This document shows positions 25,304 to 34,085 of a stretch of DNA of 64,000 nucleotides, one piece after another. A model generated the notes under the pieces. The model was not told the origin of the DNA and did not search any database. It was given only the letters and a program-made list of their open reading frames with translations. How positions within the stretch are numbered: position 1 is the first letter of the stretch; the number at the start of each line of letters is the position of its first letter. Origin of the DNA: Acrocarpospora macrocephala (GTDB taxonomy: Bacteria; Actinomycetota; Actinomycetes; Streptosporangiales; Streptosporangiaceae); NCBI RefSeq assembly GCF_009687865.1, contig NZ_BLAE01000015.1:62001-126000 (forward strand). The letters are read 5' to 3'. A program made the position numbers and the translations under genes.

Positions 25304-25350
25304 TCTATCACTGATAGGTGACTCTGGAAAGGAATCATTCACTGATAGAT
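25304..25350. promoter_or_regulatory. tetO-like operators
   Basis: The perfect palindrome CTATCA-C-TGATAG (25305-25317) lies, on the minus strand, in CCTATCAGTGATAGA, identical over 15 bases to the core of classical tetO2. A second, weaker copy, CATTCACTGATAG (25336-25348), differs at two positions. Their centres are 31 bp apart and they occupy the TetR/monooxygenase divergent promoter. Confidence 0.85.
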
Positions 25351-25360
25351 TTTTGGGGTG

Positions 25361-26617
25361 ATGGGCATGGCAAACGGATCGGGAGCGCACCCCCTGCGGG
25401 TCCTTGTTGCCGGCGGCGGGATAGCAGGCCAAGCGCTGGCTTTCTGGCTCACGCGGGGCGGCCACAGGGTGACCGTCGTCGAACGCTTTCCGGCGCTGCG
25501 GGCCACCGGGGCGCAGGTCGACCTCCGGGGGCAGGGCATCGAGGCCGTCGAGCGGATGGGGCTTCTTGACGCCGTCCGCGGCAAGCTGGTGGACGAGGCG
25601 GGTGTCGCCTTCGTCGACGCGCGCGGCAGGGCCAAGGCGACGATCATGGCCAACACCTCCGGCCGTGGCCGGCAGACTCTCACCTCCGAGTACGAGATCA
25701 TGCGCGGTGACCTGGTACGCATCCTGCACGACGCGTCGAAGGACGACACCGAGTACGTCTTCGGCGTGAGCGTGGACGGCTTCGAGCAGGACGAACAGAA
25801 GGTCATCGCGCACTTCTCCGACGGCTCCTCCGGCGAGTTCGACCTCCTGGTCGGCGCGGACGGGCAGGGATCGCGCATCCGGCAGGCGATCCTCCCCGCG
25901 GGCTTCGACCCGTACTGGCGGGTCGGCATCCACATGGCCTACTGGTTCATCCCGCGCATCGCGTCCGACAGCAACATCCGGGACACCTACATGGTCCCGG
26001 GTGGCCGTCAGATCATGCGCCGCAGCCACAACCCGACCGAGACCCAGGTGTACTTCGTGATGCGGGAGGAGTCCGAGGAGGCCTCGGCGATCCACCGGAA
26101 ACCCGTCGAGCGCCAGCGGGAGTTCTGGGCGAGTAGGTTCCGCGACGCGGGCTGGCAGACAGAGCGCTTCATCGACGGCATGCAGACGAGCCCCTTCTTC
26201 TACTCCCAGGAGATCGTCCAGGTCCGAATCGACACCTGGTCCAAGGGCCGCGTGGTCCTGGCCGGCGACGCCGCCCACTGTGCCTCCCCTTACAGCGGCA
26301 TGGGCATCTCCGGCGGCCTGGTGGGCGCCTACGTCCTGGCCGGCGAGATCAACCGGCACCCTGGCGACCTGCCGACCGCACTGGCGAACTACGACAGCGT
26401 GCTGCGGCCCTTCGTCGATGAGATTCAGGGCGAAGTGAATCCGCGTCTCCTGCGCCTGGGCATGCCGATGACCCAGCGTGCGATCGACGCCTTCCAGGCC
26501 GCCACCGCACTGGCCTGCTTCCTGCGCGTTCCCGATCTCGCCGCGCGCTTTTCGAAGGAGGACCGCGGCGGCAGCTGGCAGCTCCCCGAGAGCCCGGCGC
26601 CGATCAGCGCCGTCTGA
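25361..26617 (+). CDS. FAD-dependent monooxygenase, tetracycline-destructase-like group
   Basis: About 418 residues from the ATG at 25361 (a GTG at 25358 and an ATG at 25367 are alternatives). Class A flavoprotein hydroxylase motifs appear in order: VLVAGGGIAGQALAFWL (FAD-binding GxGxxG), VDLRGQGIEAVERMGLL, LLVGADGQGSRIR (DG motif) and VVLAGDAAHCASPYSGMG (GD motif). A C-terminal helix (RAIDAFQAATALACFL) resembles the gatekeeper helix of tetracycline-inactivating enzymes. It oxidises a polycyclic aromatic or polyketide-like substrate using NAD(P)H and oxygen. Control by the divergent tet-type repressor hints at a tetracycline-like substrate, but specificity cannot be read from sequence alone. 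Confidence 0.88.
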   Translation: MGMANGSGAHPLRVLVAGGGIAGQALAFWLTRGGHRVTVVERFPALRATGAQVDLRGQGIEAVERMGLLDAVRGKLVDEAGVAFVDARGRAKATIMANTSGRGRQTLTSEYEIMRGDLVRILHDASKDDTEYVFGVSVDGFEQDEQKVIAHFSDGSSGEFDLLVGADGQGSRIRQAILPAGFDPYWRVGIHMAYWFIPRIASDSNIRDTYMVPGGRQIMRRSHNPTETQVYFVMREESEEASAIHRKPVERQREFWASRFRDAGWQTERFIDGMQTSPFFYSQEIVQVRIDTWSKGRVVLAGDAAHCASPYSGMGISGGLVGAYVLAGEINRHPGDLPTALANYDSVLRPFVDEIQGEVNPRLLRLGMPMTQRAIDAFQAATALACFLRVPDLAARFSKEDRGGSWQLPESPAPISAV

Positions 26618-26726
26618 AAGCGGCCGGACATCGGGGACCGATGGCCGTCGCGAGTAGCACCGCAAGGATGAAGGCGCTGGCCCGCAGAGTGATCAGCGCC
26701 CTGTCGCCTAATCCCGGCACCCTTGA

Positions 26727-26768
26727 TCGGCTACTTGGCGGCTGGGGACACGTTCGGGAGCGGAGGGC
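26727..26768 (-). repeat. Right terminal inverted repeat of the transposon-like unit
   Basis: On the minus strand starts GCCCTCCGCTCCCGAACGTG. It differs from the left copy at three positions. The second GGGTA copy is at 26770-26774, within the TACCC bases of the broken GH13 reading frame. Confidence 0.85.
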
Positions 26769-26825
26769 CGGGTAGAGCTGGTAGATGGCGGCGTTGCGCC
26801 ACCAGTCGCGATTGTCGACGGTCAC
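26769..26825 (-). pseudogene. 5' stub of a GH13 alpha-glucosidase gene
   Basis: Nineteen codons from a GTG read VTVDNRDWWRNAAIYQLYP, the standard N-terminus of GH13 oligo-1,6-/alpha-glucosidases, in which RSFADGNGDG normally follows. The frame is cut at the right end of the transposon-like unit. The sequence beyond the left end (from 22652 downward) reads only a few plausible codons (RFA) before the aquaporin leader, so the rest of this gene was lost already or deleted later. Confidence 0.75.
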
Positions 26826-26875
26826 GGGACCTGCTTTCGGTGTGAGTGAGGGTCCCGGCCGGGGACCCGTGGTGG

Positions 26876-26904
26876 GGTGGGGGTCCCAGGCTGAGACCCC
26901 CACC
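26876..26904 (-). terminator. Strong stem-loop after the GH87 gene
   Basis: GGTGGGGGTC pairs with GACCCCCACC across a 9-base loop, ten perfect pairs, starting 8 bp beyond the GH87 stop. A second, smaller hairpin GGGTCCC-GGCCG-GGGACCC follows at 26850-26868. Confidence 0.75.
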
Positions 26905-26911
26905 GGGTGGG

Positions 26912-28114
26912 TCAGAATCCGCTGTTTCCGGGGCCACGGATGATCGTGTAGCCGGACGGGTTATTGAGGCCGCCCGAGGCCGCGCCGGTCACCGTCACGT
27001 ACGTGAAGGTGGCGCTGCCCGCCGCGTTGAGGTCGATGCCGTAGCTGCCCGCACCGTTGAACGTCACGTGGTCGAGGGTCAGGTTGCTGATGGTCTTCTG
27101 CCAGCTCAGCAGCAGACCCTGGTAGGTGCTGTCGGTGACCGTCAGGTCCTTGAGCAGGACGGGCGCGGTGATGTCGCGCCCCTCGGCGTAGATCCATACG
27201 GCGCCCTGGCTGCTGTTCCAGTCGTTGTTCCAGCCCCCGGTACGGGTCAGCGTGTTGCGCTGGACCACGGTGGTCCCGCTGAAGGGCAGGGCCCCGTGCC
27301 ACGTGCTGACGGTGACGCCCGCGGCGGTGTAGACCGTGTCGGAGAAGAGGTTGTCCTCGATACGGTTGCCGTTGCCGCCGTAGATGGCCGAGGTGTTGGC
27401 CAGCATCGGGAGGGTGGCGGTGTTGAAGGTGAACGCGGAGTTGCTCACCGAGGCGTTCTTCGACCACATGGCCAGCGCGTCGTCGCCGGTGTTGCGGAGC
27501 ACGCTCTGTTCGACGCGGGTGTTGCTGAGCGGGTCGTTGCGGTTGGCCTCCTCGGACGCGGTGTTGAGGTTGACGCCGTAGGCGAAGGTGTTGCGGATGC
27601 GTACGCCCGCCACGTAGAGGCCGTCGGTTCCGTTGTTCGCCCACAAGCCGACCTTGGAGTGTTCGACCCAGACGTTGTGGATGAGCGATCCTGACCCGAA
27701 GTTGCCCTCCATGGCGGCGTCCGTGGTGACGACGCCGTCGGGGTCCCGGTAGCGTACGTCGCCGGCGAAGGTGAAGTCGGCCAGCTGGACGTTGCCGCCG
27801 ACCGCGTAGAAGCCGCCCCGGCCGTTGTTGCCGCGGACGGTGGTGTGCCACATGCCGGCGCTCCTGATGGTGACTCCCGCCACCTCGACCCGCGAGGTGA
27901 GGTCGAACGTGCCCGCGGGGATCCACACGCTCCTGCCCTGCGACTTCGCGGCGGCGATGGCCGCGTTGATCGCCGCCGTGTCGTCACCGGATCCGGACGT
28001 GGCGCCGTACGCGGTGATGTCCACGGAGTTGGCGAGTGCGGTGAACGTCGGCGGCACGATCTCGGTGTCGGCGAGGTCGATGCGGAGAGATCGCCAGATG
28101 TGGCGTTTTGACAC
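26912..28114 (-). pseudogene. GH87-type alpha-1,3-glucanase, 5'-truncated
   Basis: An open frame of 400 codons encodes a right-handed beta-helix typical of GH87 mycodextranase/alpha-1,3-glucanase catalytic domains: SVDITAYGATSGSGDDTAAI, FYAVGGNVQLADFTFAGDVR, NTGDDALAMWSKN (catalytic Asp pair), YGGNGNRIEDNLFSDTV and STWHGALPFSGT. There is no signal peptide and no N-terminal binding module, although these enzymes are secreted. The frame opens at MSKRHIWRSLRIDL, overlapping the promoter of the divergent PadR gene. It therefore seems to have lost its 5' end by rearrangement. The beta-helix itself looks intact to its C-terminus GPGNSGF. Confidence 0.8.
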
Positions 28115-28137
28115 CTCTCACGGGTAACCGCTATCTA
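28108..28137 (+). promoter_or_regulatory. Promoter of the PadR-ABC operon
   Basis: A consensus TTGACA (28108-28113), 18 bases, then TATCTA (28132-28137), 23 bp before the PadR start codon. The sequence GGTAACCG within the spacer and CCAACCGTTAG after it may be a repressor site. Confidence 0.6.
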
Positions 28138-28160
28138 TTGGCCAACCGTTAGGGGATGGG

Positions 28161-28690
28161 ATGCAGGACGCAGTGCTGGCGATGCTGGCCAAGGAGCCGT
28201 CGCACGGGTACCACTTACACGCCCGGCTGCGGCGGAGTCTGGGTCCGCTGGGCGAGTCGATGAACCGTGGGCAGATCTATGTGACGTTGGCCCGGTTGGA
28301 GCGAGCGGGGCTCGTTGTCGGTGAGCGGGAGGACGGCCTGCCCGAGCGGCCGGAGCGCAAGGTCTATGCGCTGACGCCGGCCGGGCAGCAACGGGTGGCC
28401 GCCTGGCTGGCCGAGGTGGGCTGGCCGAAACCGGACCTGGCGGAGTTCCATCTCAAGCTCGCCGCTGCCGCCGCGGCCCGGCTGGCCGACCCGGTGGAGC
28501 TGGTGGCGGCGCAGCGCCGTGAGTTGCTGCGCCGCTTGCGTGAGGCGCAGCAGGCGGCGCTGGCCGAGCCGGCGGGGTCGGGCGCCGGCCTGCTGCTGGA
28601 AGGGGTCGCGCTGCGGTTGCGGGCGGACCTGCGCTGGCTGGACGCCTGCGAGCGGGCCTGGTCCAAGGCCGATGACGAAATCGAGGGTGG

Positions 28691-28694
<4 letters not shown>
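28161..28694 (+). CDS. PadR-family transcriptional regulator
   Basis: A 177-residue regulator. The winged helix reads MQDAVLAMLAKEPSHGYHLH, then MNRGQIYVTLARLERAGLVV and the wing RPERKVYALTPAGQQ. A C-terminal helical dimerisation part follows. It is the first gene of an operon whose next gene, an ABC ATPase, overlaps it by ATGA. The arrangement PadR, LolD-type ATPase, FtsX permease is common in actinomycetes and usually means that the repressor is relieved by a compound linked to the exporter. Confidence 0.92.
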
Positions 28695-29431
<737 letters not shown>

Positions 29432-29436
29432 CCGTC

Positions 29437-31227
29437 ATGGGCTCCATCGTGCTCGTCGTGCGTCTGGTGCTGGCTGACGTGCGCCGGCACAAGGTCCAGG
29501 TCGCGATCCTCCTGCTCGCGGTGACCGTGGCCACCGCCACGATGGCCCTGGGCGTGTCCCTGCGCGGCGCGAGCGACACCCTGTACGAGCAGACCCGCGC
29601 GGCCACCGCCGGGCCGGACGTGGTGGCACTCTCCGGCGACCGAGGCCCCGCCGTGACCTCGGCCCTGGCCGCGCTGGCGAACGATCCCGACGTGGTCGCC
29701 CACCACGGCCCCTATCGCATCGTCTACGCCGACCTCACCACGCGCGATTCCACGTCGTCCCCCGTGGTGGTGCACGGCTTCGCCGAGACGCCCGGCGCGG
29801 TCAACCGGCCGCTGGTGACCTCGGGCCAGTGGGTACGCCCCGGCGGCATGGTCCTCGAACGCGGCTTCGCCACCGCGCTGGGCGTCGGCGTCGGCGACCA
29901 CGTCACCATCGCCAGCCGGTCGTACCCCGTCGTCGGGATCGCCGTCACCGCGGCCACCTCCATCTACCCCTGGGCGGCGCAGATCGGCCCGGGCGGCGGC
30001 CCCAGCGACTACAGCGGCCTGGCCTGGATGACCCGATCGGATGCCCGGACGCTGGCCTCGTCCCACGATCTCCCGGTGACCTTGGCCATGGACCTCAAGC
30101 TGCGCGACCCCGCCGCCACCGAGGCCTTCCGCGAGGGCCACCGCGTCTCCATCATCAGGATCAACTTCCACTCCTGGCAGTTCACAGCCGTCCAGGACAT
30201 GGTCATCCTCCGGGACAGCCAGCCGATCCTGGTCGTCGGCAGCTGGCTGCTCAGCTTCCTGGCCAGCACCGGAGTGACCGCGCTGGCCGTGGGACGCGCC
30301 GCCGAGCAGACGCGCCGGGCCGGGCTGCTCAAGGCCGTCGGCGCAGCCCCGGGGCTGATCGCCACCGTCCTGCTCACCGAGTACCTGGCGCTGGCGCTGG
30401 TCGGCGACGCGCTGGGGCTGGTGATCGCCCGCCTGACCGTGCCCGCCATCGCCAGCCCCACCGCCAGCCGGATCGGCGACGCCGCCGGGCTGACCGGCGC
30501 CACCGTTGCCACGGCGACCGTGCTCGCCGTGGCGGTGGCGGTGCTGTCCACGCTGCGTCCGACGCTGCGGGCCATGCGTACGGCGACCGTCACGGCGCAG
30601 TCCGCCACCGCGTACCAGCCCCGGCACCGCCCCTGGCTCACCGCGCTGTCCGCGCTGCTGCCCACGCCGCTCCTGCTCGGGGTGCGGCTGACCGCCCGCC
30701 GGCCGGGCCGCGTCGTGCTGCAGGCGTGCTCCACCGCCACCATAGTGATCGCGATCGTCGCCCTGCTGATCCGCTTTGCCCAGCCGGAGCGGGGCTACGG
30801 CCTGGATGGCTCCGCCGCCCTGCCCAACCTGCGGGGCGAGCACGACCGCCAGCTGATGCTCGCCGTCGCCATCCTGCTGATCGCACTCGCCCTCGTGAAC
30901 ACCATCACGCTCACCTGGACCACTGCCATCGAGGCCCGGCCGAGCATGGCCATCGCACGTACGCTCGGCGCCACCCCGGGGCAGATCTCCGCGGGGCTGT
31001 CCACCGCCCAGCTCCTGTCCAGCCTGCCCGGCGCCATCCTCGGGATTCCCCTGGGCCTCGGCCTGTTCTCGATATTCGCTCTCGGGAACTGGACCGTGCC
31101 CCCCTTCTCCTGGCTGCTCGGTGCCGCGCTCGCGACTCTCCTGGCGACGGCGGCACTCACCGCCCTGCCCGCCCGCCTGGCGGCGCGCCAGCCCGTGGCG
31201 CAGGCCCTCAGCGCTGAAACGGCTTGA
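29437..31227 (+). CDS. FtsX-like ABC transporter permease
   Basis: A 596-residue membrane protein. One helix near the start (VAILLLAVTVATATMALGVS) is followed by an extracellular domain of about 200 residues. After it come two FtsX cores: helices around WLLSFLASTGVTALAVG, AEYLALALVGDALG-like and ATATVLAVAVAVLSTL, then a second set near LMLAVAILLIALALVNTITL and GAILGIPLGLGLFSIF. Both FtsX halves contain the LKAVGAAPG / RTLGATPGQ segments that contact the ATPase. It is the last gene of the padR operon. The transported substance is unknown; antimicrobial or lipid export is usual for such units. Confidence 0.9.
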   Translation: MGSIVLVVRLVLADVRRHKVQVAILLLAVTVATATMALGVSLRGASDTLYEQTRAATAGPDVVALSGDRGPAVTSALAALANDPDVVAHHGPYRIVYADLTTRDSTSSPVVVHGFAETPGAVNRPLVTSGQWVRPGGMVLERGFATALGVGVGDHVTIASRSYPVVGIAVTAATSIYPWAAQIGPGGGPSDYSGLAWMTRSDARTLASSHDLPVTLAMDLKLRDPAATEAFREGHRVSIIRINFHSWQFTAVQDMVILRDSQPILVVGSWLLSFLASTGVTALAVGRAAEQTRRAGLLKAVGAAPGLIATVLLTEYLALALVGDALGLVIARLTVPAIASPTASRIGDAAGLTGATVATATVLAVAVAVLSTLRPTLRAMRTATVTAQSATAYQPRHRPWLTALSALLPTPLLLGVRLTARRPGRVVLQACSTATIVIAIVALLIRFAQPERGYGLDGSAALPNLRGEHDRQLMLAVAILLIALALVNTITLTWTTAIEARPSMAIARTLGATPGQISAGLSTAQLLSSLPGAILGIPLGLGLFSIFALGNWTVPPFSWLLGAALATLLATAALTALPARLAARQPVAQALSAETA

Positions 31228-31258
31228 TCGACGGCGGGGTGGCGCGTCCACGCTAACT

Positions 31259-31289
31259 GTTATAGAACTCTTGGATAGAGTTATAGAAC
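31259..31289. promoter_or_regulatory. Repeats upstream of trpB, probable GntR operator
   Basis: GTTATAGAAC occurs twice (31259-31268 and 31280-31289), 21 bp apart. Between them AACTC-TTGGATA-GAGTT forms an inverted repeat. The block ends 15 bp before the trpB start. The GntR protein encoded at the end of the same operon is the obvious candidate ligand. Confidence 0.6.
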
Positions 31290-31303
31290 GATCGGAGCGT
31301 GGT

Positions 31304-32509
31304 ATGCGAGACGTGTTGCAGTGGCGTGAGCCGGTCCCGCTGGGCGGGACGATGGGCGAGCCTCGAGCGCGGGGCCGATTCGGCGAGTACGGCGGGCGGT
31401 ACGCGCCGGAGTCCCTGGTGGAGGCGTGCCGCGAGGTGGACGAGGAGTTCCGGGAGGCCTGGGCGGATCCGGGGTTCCGCGGCGCGCTGGCGCGGCTGCT
31501 CGCCGTGCACGCCGGGCGGCCGACCCCGCTCACCCCTGCCGGCCGGCTGTCGGAGGCGCTGGGCGTGCGGCTGTACCTCAAGCGCGAGGATCTCACCCAC
31601 ACCGGATCCCACAAGATCAACAACGTGCTGGGCCAGGCCCTGCTGGCCACCCGGATGGGGCGGCGCAGGCTGATCGCCGAGACGGGAGCGGGCCAGCACG
31701 GGGTGGCCACCGCGACCGCCGCCGCGCTGCTCGGGCTGGAGGCCACGGTGTTCATGGGCGAGCGCGACATCGAGCGGCAGGCGCTGAACGTCTTCCGGAT
31801 GCGCATGCTGGGTGCCGAGGTGGTCCCGGTGACCACGGGCAGCCGTACCCTCAAGGACGCGACCAGCGAGGCCATGCGGCACTGGGTGGGCGCGACCGGC
31901 GACTCCCACTACTGCATCGGCTCGGTCATCGGGCCGGATCCGTACCCATGGATGGTCAGGGAGTTCCAGCGGGTCATCGGCGACGAGGCCCGCGGGCAGT
32001 GCGCCGCCGAACTGCGGACCGGCGTCCCGGACTACGTGGTCGCGTGCGTCGGCGGCGGCTCCAACGCGGCCGGGACGTTCGCCGGATTCGCCGACACCCC
32101 GGCGCGCCTGGTCGGTGTCGAGGCGGCGGGCGGCGCCGGGGCGGCCCGCGGCCGGCTCGGCGTCCTGCACGGCTGCCGGTCGCTGTTCCTGCAGGACGAC
32201 GACGGGCAGATCACCCAGGCGCACTCCATCGCCGCCGGGCTCGACTACCCGGGAGTCGGCCCGGAGCACGCCCACCTGCGCGACCTGGGCCGGGCCCGCT
32301 ACGTCACAGTGACCGACGACGAGGCGGTCGGCGCGGCGGTACGGCTGGCGCGTGCCGAGGGCATCGTCCCGGCGCTCGAATCGGCGCACGCCCTCGCCTG
32401 GGTGATCCGCGCGGCGGGCGACGGCGACCTGCCCGCGGGATCGACGGTGCTGATGACGTTGTCCGGCCGGGGCGACAAGGACGTCTCAACCCTGAAGGAG
32501 CTGCTGTGA
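31304..32509 (+). CDS. trpB: Tryptophan synthase beta chain
   Basis: A 401-residue PLP enzyme joining indole and L-serine to L-tryptophan. The start at 31304 has GGAG nine bases upstream; an in-frame codon at 31121 lies inside the FtsX gene. Key features: FGEYGGRYAPESLVEA, the PLP lysine (Lys104) in GSHKINNVLG, AETGAGQHGVATATAAALLG, the phosphate loop GGGSNAAG and the late LSGRGDKD. It is the normal TrpB1 type that pairs with TrpA, encoded immediately downstream with a GTGA overlap. No trpC, trpE or trpD is in the window, so this is an orphan or secondary copy. Confidence 0.94.
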   Translation: MRDVLQWREPVPLGGTMGEPRARGRFGEYGGRYAPESLVEACREVDEEFREAWADPGFRGALARLLAVHAGRPTPLTPAGRLSEALGVRLYLKREDLTHTGSHKINNVLGQALLATRMGRRRLIAETGAGQHGVATATAAALLGLEATVFMGERDIERQALNVFRMRMLGAEVVPVTTGSRTLKDATSEAMRHWVGATGDSHYCIGSVIGPDPYPWMVREFQRVIGDEARGQCAAELRTGVPDYVVACVGGGSNAAGTFAGFADTPARLVGVEAAGGAGAARGRLGVLHGCRSLFLQDDDGQITQAHSIAAGLDYPGVGPEHAHLRDLGRARYVTVTDDEAVGAAVRLARAEGIVPALESAHALAWVIRAAGDGDLPAGSTVLMTLSGRGDKDVSTLKELL

Positions 32510-33336
32510 CGAGCCCTGCCCTGGCCGCGGGCGCGGTCGAACGCCACCTGCGTGCCCGCCGGGACACCGGCCGCGGCCTGCTCATGCCGTACGTCACCGG
32601 GGGGATCACGCCCGGCTGGACGGACTACCTGCGGGCGTTCGCCGCCGCCGGGGCGGACGCGATCGAGGTCGGCCTGCCCTTCTCCGACCCCACGCTGGAC
32701 GGTGTCACCATCCAGCAGGCCAGCGAAACGGCGCTGGCCTGGGGGGCGAGCACCCGCCGGATCCTCGCCGACCTGGCGGGTGCTCGCCCCCCGGGCCAGC
32801 CGGACCTGGGCGTGCCGCTGGTCGCCAGCACCTACTACAACCTGGTGCTGCACGACGGCCCCGAGGCGTTCTGCGCCGCGCTGCGCCGGGCCGGCGTCGG
32901 CGGCCTGATCGTGCCCGACCTGCCGGTGCACGAGGCGGACGAGCTGACGGACGTGGCCGCCGCCGCCGGGATCGAGCTGGTCCTGCTGGCGTCGCCGGCG
33001 ACGCCGCAGCCGCGGCTGGCGGAGATCTCGGGCCGCAGCCGCGGCTTCGTCTACGCGGTGTCGCTGATGGGCACCACCGGTGAGCGGGCCGCCCTCGCCG
33101 CTTCGGCGGCGGAGCTCACCGGGCGGATCAGGCGCGTCACCGACCGGCCGGTCTTGCTAGGATTTGGCATTTCCACCCCGGACCAGGCACGCGAAGCCCG
33201 CCGGCACGCCGACGGCGTGGTGGTCGGCGCCGCGGTCATGCGGCGGGTGCTCGACGGGGCCGGGCCGGAGGACCTGCGGGCCTTCCTCGCGACCCTGCGG
33301 CAAGCCCTCGACCAGGAATGTGACCGACCACGATGA
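32506..33336 (+). CDS. trpA: Tryptophan synthase alpha chain
   Basis: A 276-residue TIM-barrel subunit that cleaves indole-3-glycerol phosphate to indole. It starts at a GTG overlapping the trpB stop, behind GAAGGAG. Catalytic Glu54 and Asp65 lie in IEVGLPFSDPTLDGVTIQQA. Further family segments are VPDLPVHEADEL, LLASPATPQPRLAEI, VYAVSLMGTTG and VLLGFGIST. The stop is overlapped by the gntR gene. The presence of both subunits implies real tryptophan or indole production, perhaps for a secondary metabolite. Confidence 0.93.
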   Translation: MTSPALAAGAVERHLRARRDTGRGLLMPYVTGGITPGWTDYLRAFAAAGADAIEVGLPFSDPTLDGVTIQQASETALAWGASTRRILADLAGARPPGQPDLGVPLVASTYYNLVLHDGPEAFCAALRRAGVGGLIVPDLPVHEADELTDVAAAAGIELVLLASPATPQPRLAEISGRSRGFVYAVSLMGTTGERAALAASAAELTGRIRRVTDRPVLLGFGISTPDQAREARRHADGVVVGAAVMRRVLDGAGPEDLRAFLATLRQALDQECDRPR

Positions 33337-34085
33337 CCACCGACGCCGGGCACGAGGCGAGATACCGCGCCATCGCCGCCGACCTCGCCGCGAAGATCCG
33401 GTCGGGACACTACGCCCCCGGTGCGGCCCTGCCGCCGCAACGGGAGCTGAGCGCCTCCTACGGGGTGACCCTCATGACGCTGCGCCAGGCGTTGCGGGAG
33501 CTCAGCGACGCGAAGCTGATCGTGCAGCAGCCCGGCAGCGGCACGTTCGTCGCCCCGCCCCACCTGGCGTACCAGCTTGACTCGCTCCGCAGCCTGGTCG
33601 ACGACCTGCGTAAACAGGGCCACGACGTGCGCACCGCGGTGGCCGGGCGGGCGGTGCGCCGGGCCCCCGCCCGGATCGCCGCGGAGCTGCGGCTGCGTCC
33701 CGGCGACACCGCCCTGCGGCTGGAGCGGGTCCGCGAGTTCGCGGGGCGTCCCGCCGTACACCAGGTGTCCTGGGTCCGCCGGCCGGTGGCCGACCAGATC
33801 CGCGACCGCGACTTCACCGCCGTCTCCCTCTACACGGCCCTCGCCGACGCGGGAGTGACGGTCGCGCGGGCGTCCGAGGTGGTCCGGCCCGGTTTGCTCG
33901 ACCCCGCCGCCGCCCGCCACCTCCACGAGCCGCAGGGCAGCCCGGTGCTTGTCAGCACCCGGATCACCTACACGCTCGACGCCACGCCCGTGGTGTCCGA
34001 CCATGCCACCATCCTCGGCAGCATGATGGAGATCCGCACCGAACGCGCCGCCACCGGCCTCTCTCTCACCTGGGTCGCCACCTGA
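33333..34085 (+). CDS. GntR-family regulator (HutC/UTRA type)
   Basis: A 250-residue protein overlapping trpA by ATGA. The N-terminal winged helix reads YRAIAADLAAKIRSGHYAPG, then LSASYGVTLMTLRQALREL and QQPGSGTFVA. The C-terminal UTRA ligand domain includes ALRLERVREFAGRPAVHQVS and VLVSTRITYTLDATPVVSD. It is probably the repressor of its own trpBA operon, with the repeats at 31259-31289 as target. A dedicated GntR regulator is unusual for tryptophan synthase genes, which are usually controlled by attenuation or TrpR-like means. Confidence 0.9.
   Translation: MTTDAGHEARYRAIAADLAAKIRSGHYAPGAALPPQRELSASYGVTLMTLRQALRELSDAKLIVQQPGSGTFVAPPHLAYQLDSLRSLVDDLRKQGHDVRTAVAGRAVRRAPARIAAELRLRPGDTALRLERVREFAGRPAVHQVSWVRRPVADQIRDRDFTAVSLYTALADAGVTVARASEVVRPGLLDPAAARHLHEPQGSPVLVSTRITYTLDATPVVSDHATILGSMMEIRTERAATGLSLTWVAT

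Larger units (their letters stand above)
22653..26769. mobile_element. Transposon-like unit, 4.1 kb, with Tn3-type genes and TetR/flavin monooxygenase cargo
   Basis: Bounded by 42-bp inverted repeats (39 of 42 positions match) and flanked by a perfect 5-bp duplication GGGTA at 22648-22652 and 26770-26774. Five bp is the target duplication length of the Tn3 family, and the interior holds a damaged Tn3-type transposase and a serine recombinase. The right end falls inside the first codons of a GH13 gene, showing insertion. Cargo: a small unknown protein, a TetR repressor, and a flavin monooxygenase. With its transposase broken, it would need help in trans to move. The repeat does not start with the usual Tn3 GGGG, so the subgroup is uncertain. 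Confidence 0.75.

Noticed and set aside
24677-26665. A 662-codon minus-strand frame through the TetR gene and the monooxygenase
   Set aside because: Only the last about 205 codons are TetR; the front part is antisense of the monooxygenase. The GTG at 25294 next to tetO is the sensible start.
32760-33336. Possible alternative reading of trpA as a fusion with an upstream 636-codon frame from 31426
   Set aside because: The upstream part is trpB in the wrong frame; the GTG at 32506 with GAAGGAG is the obvious start.
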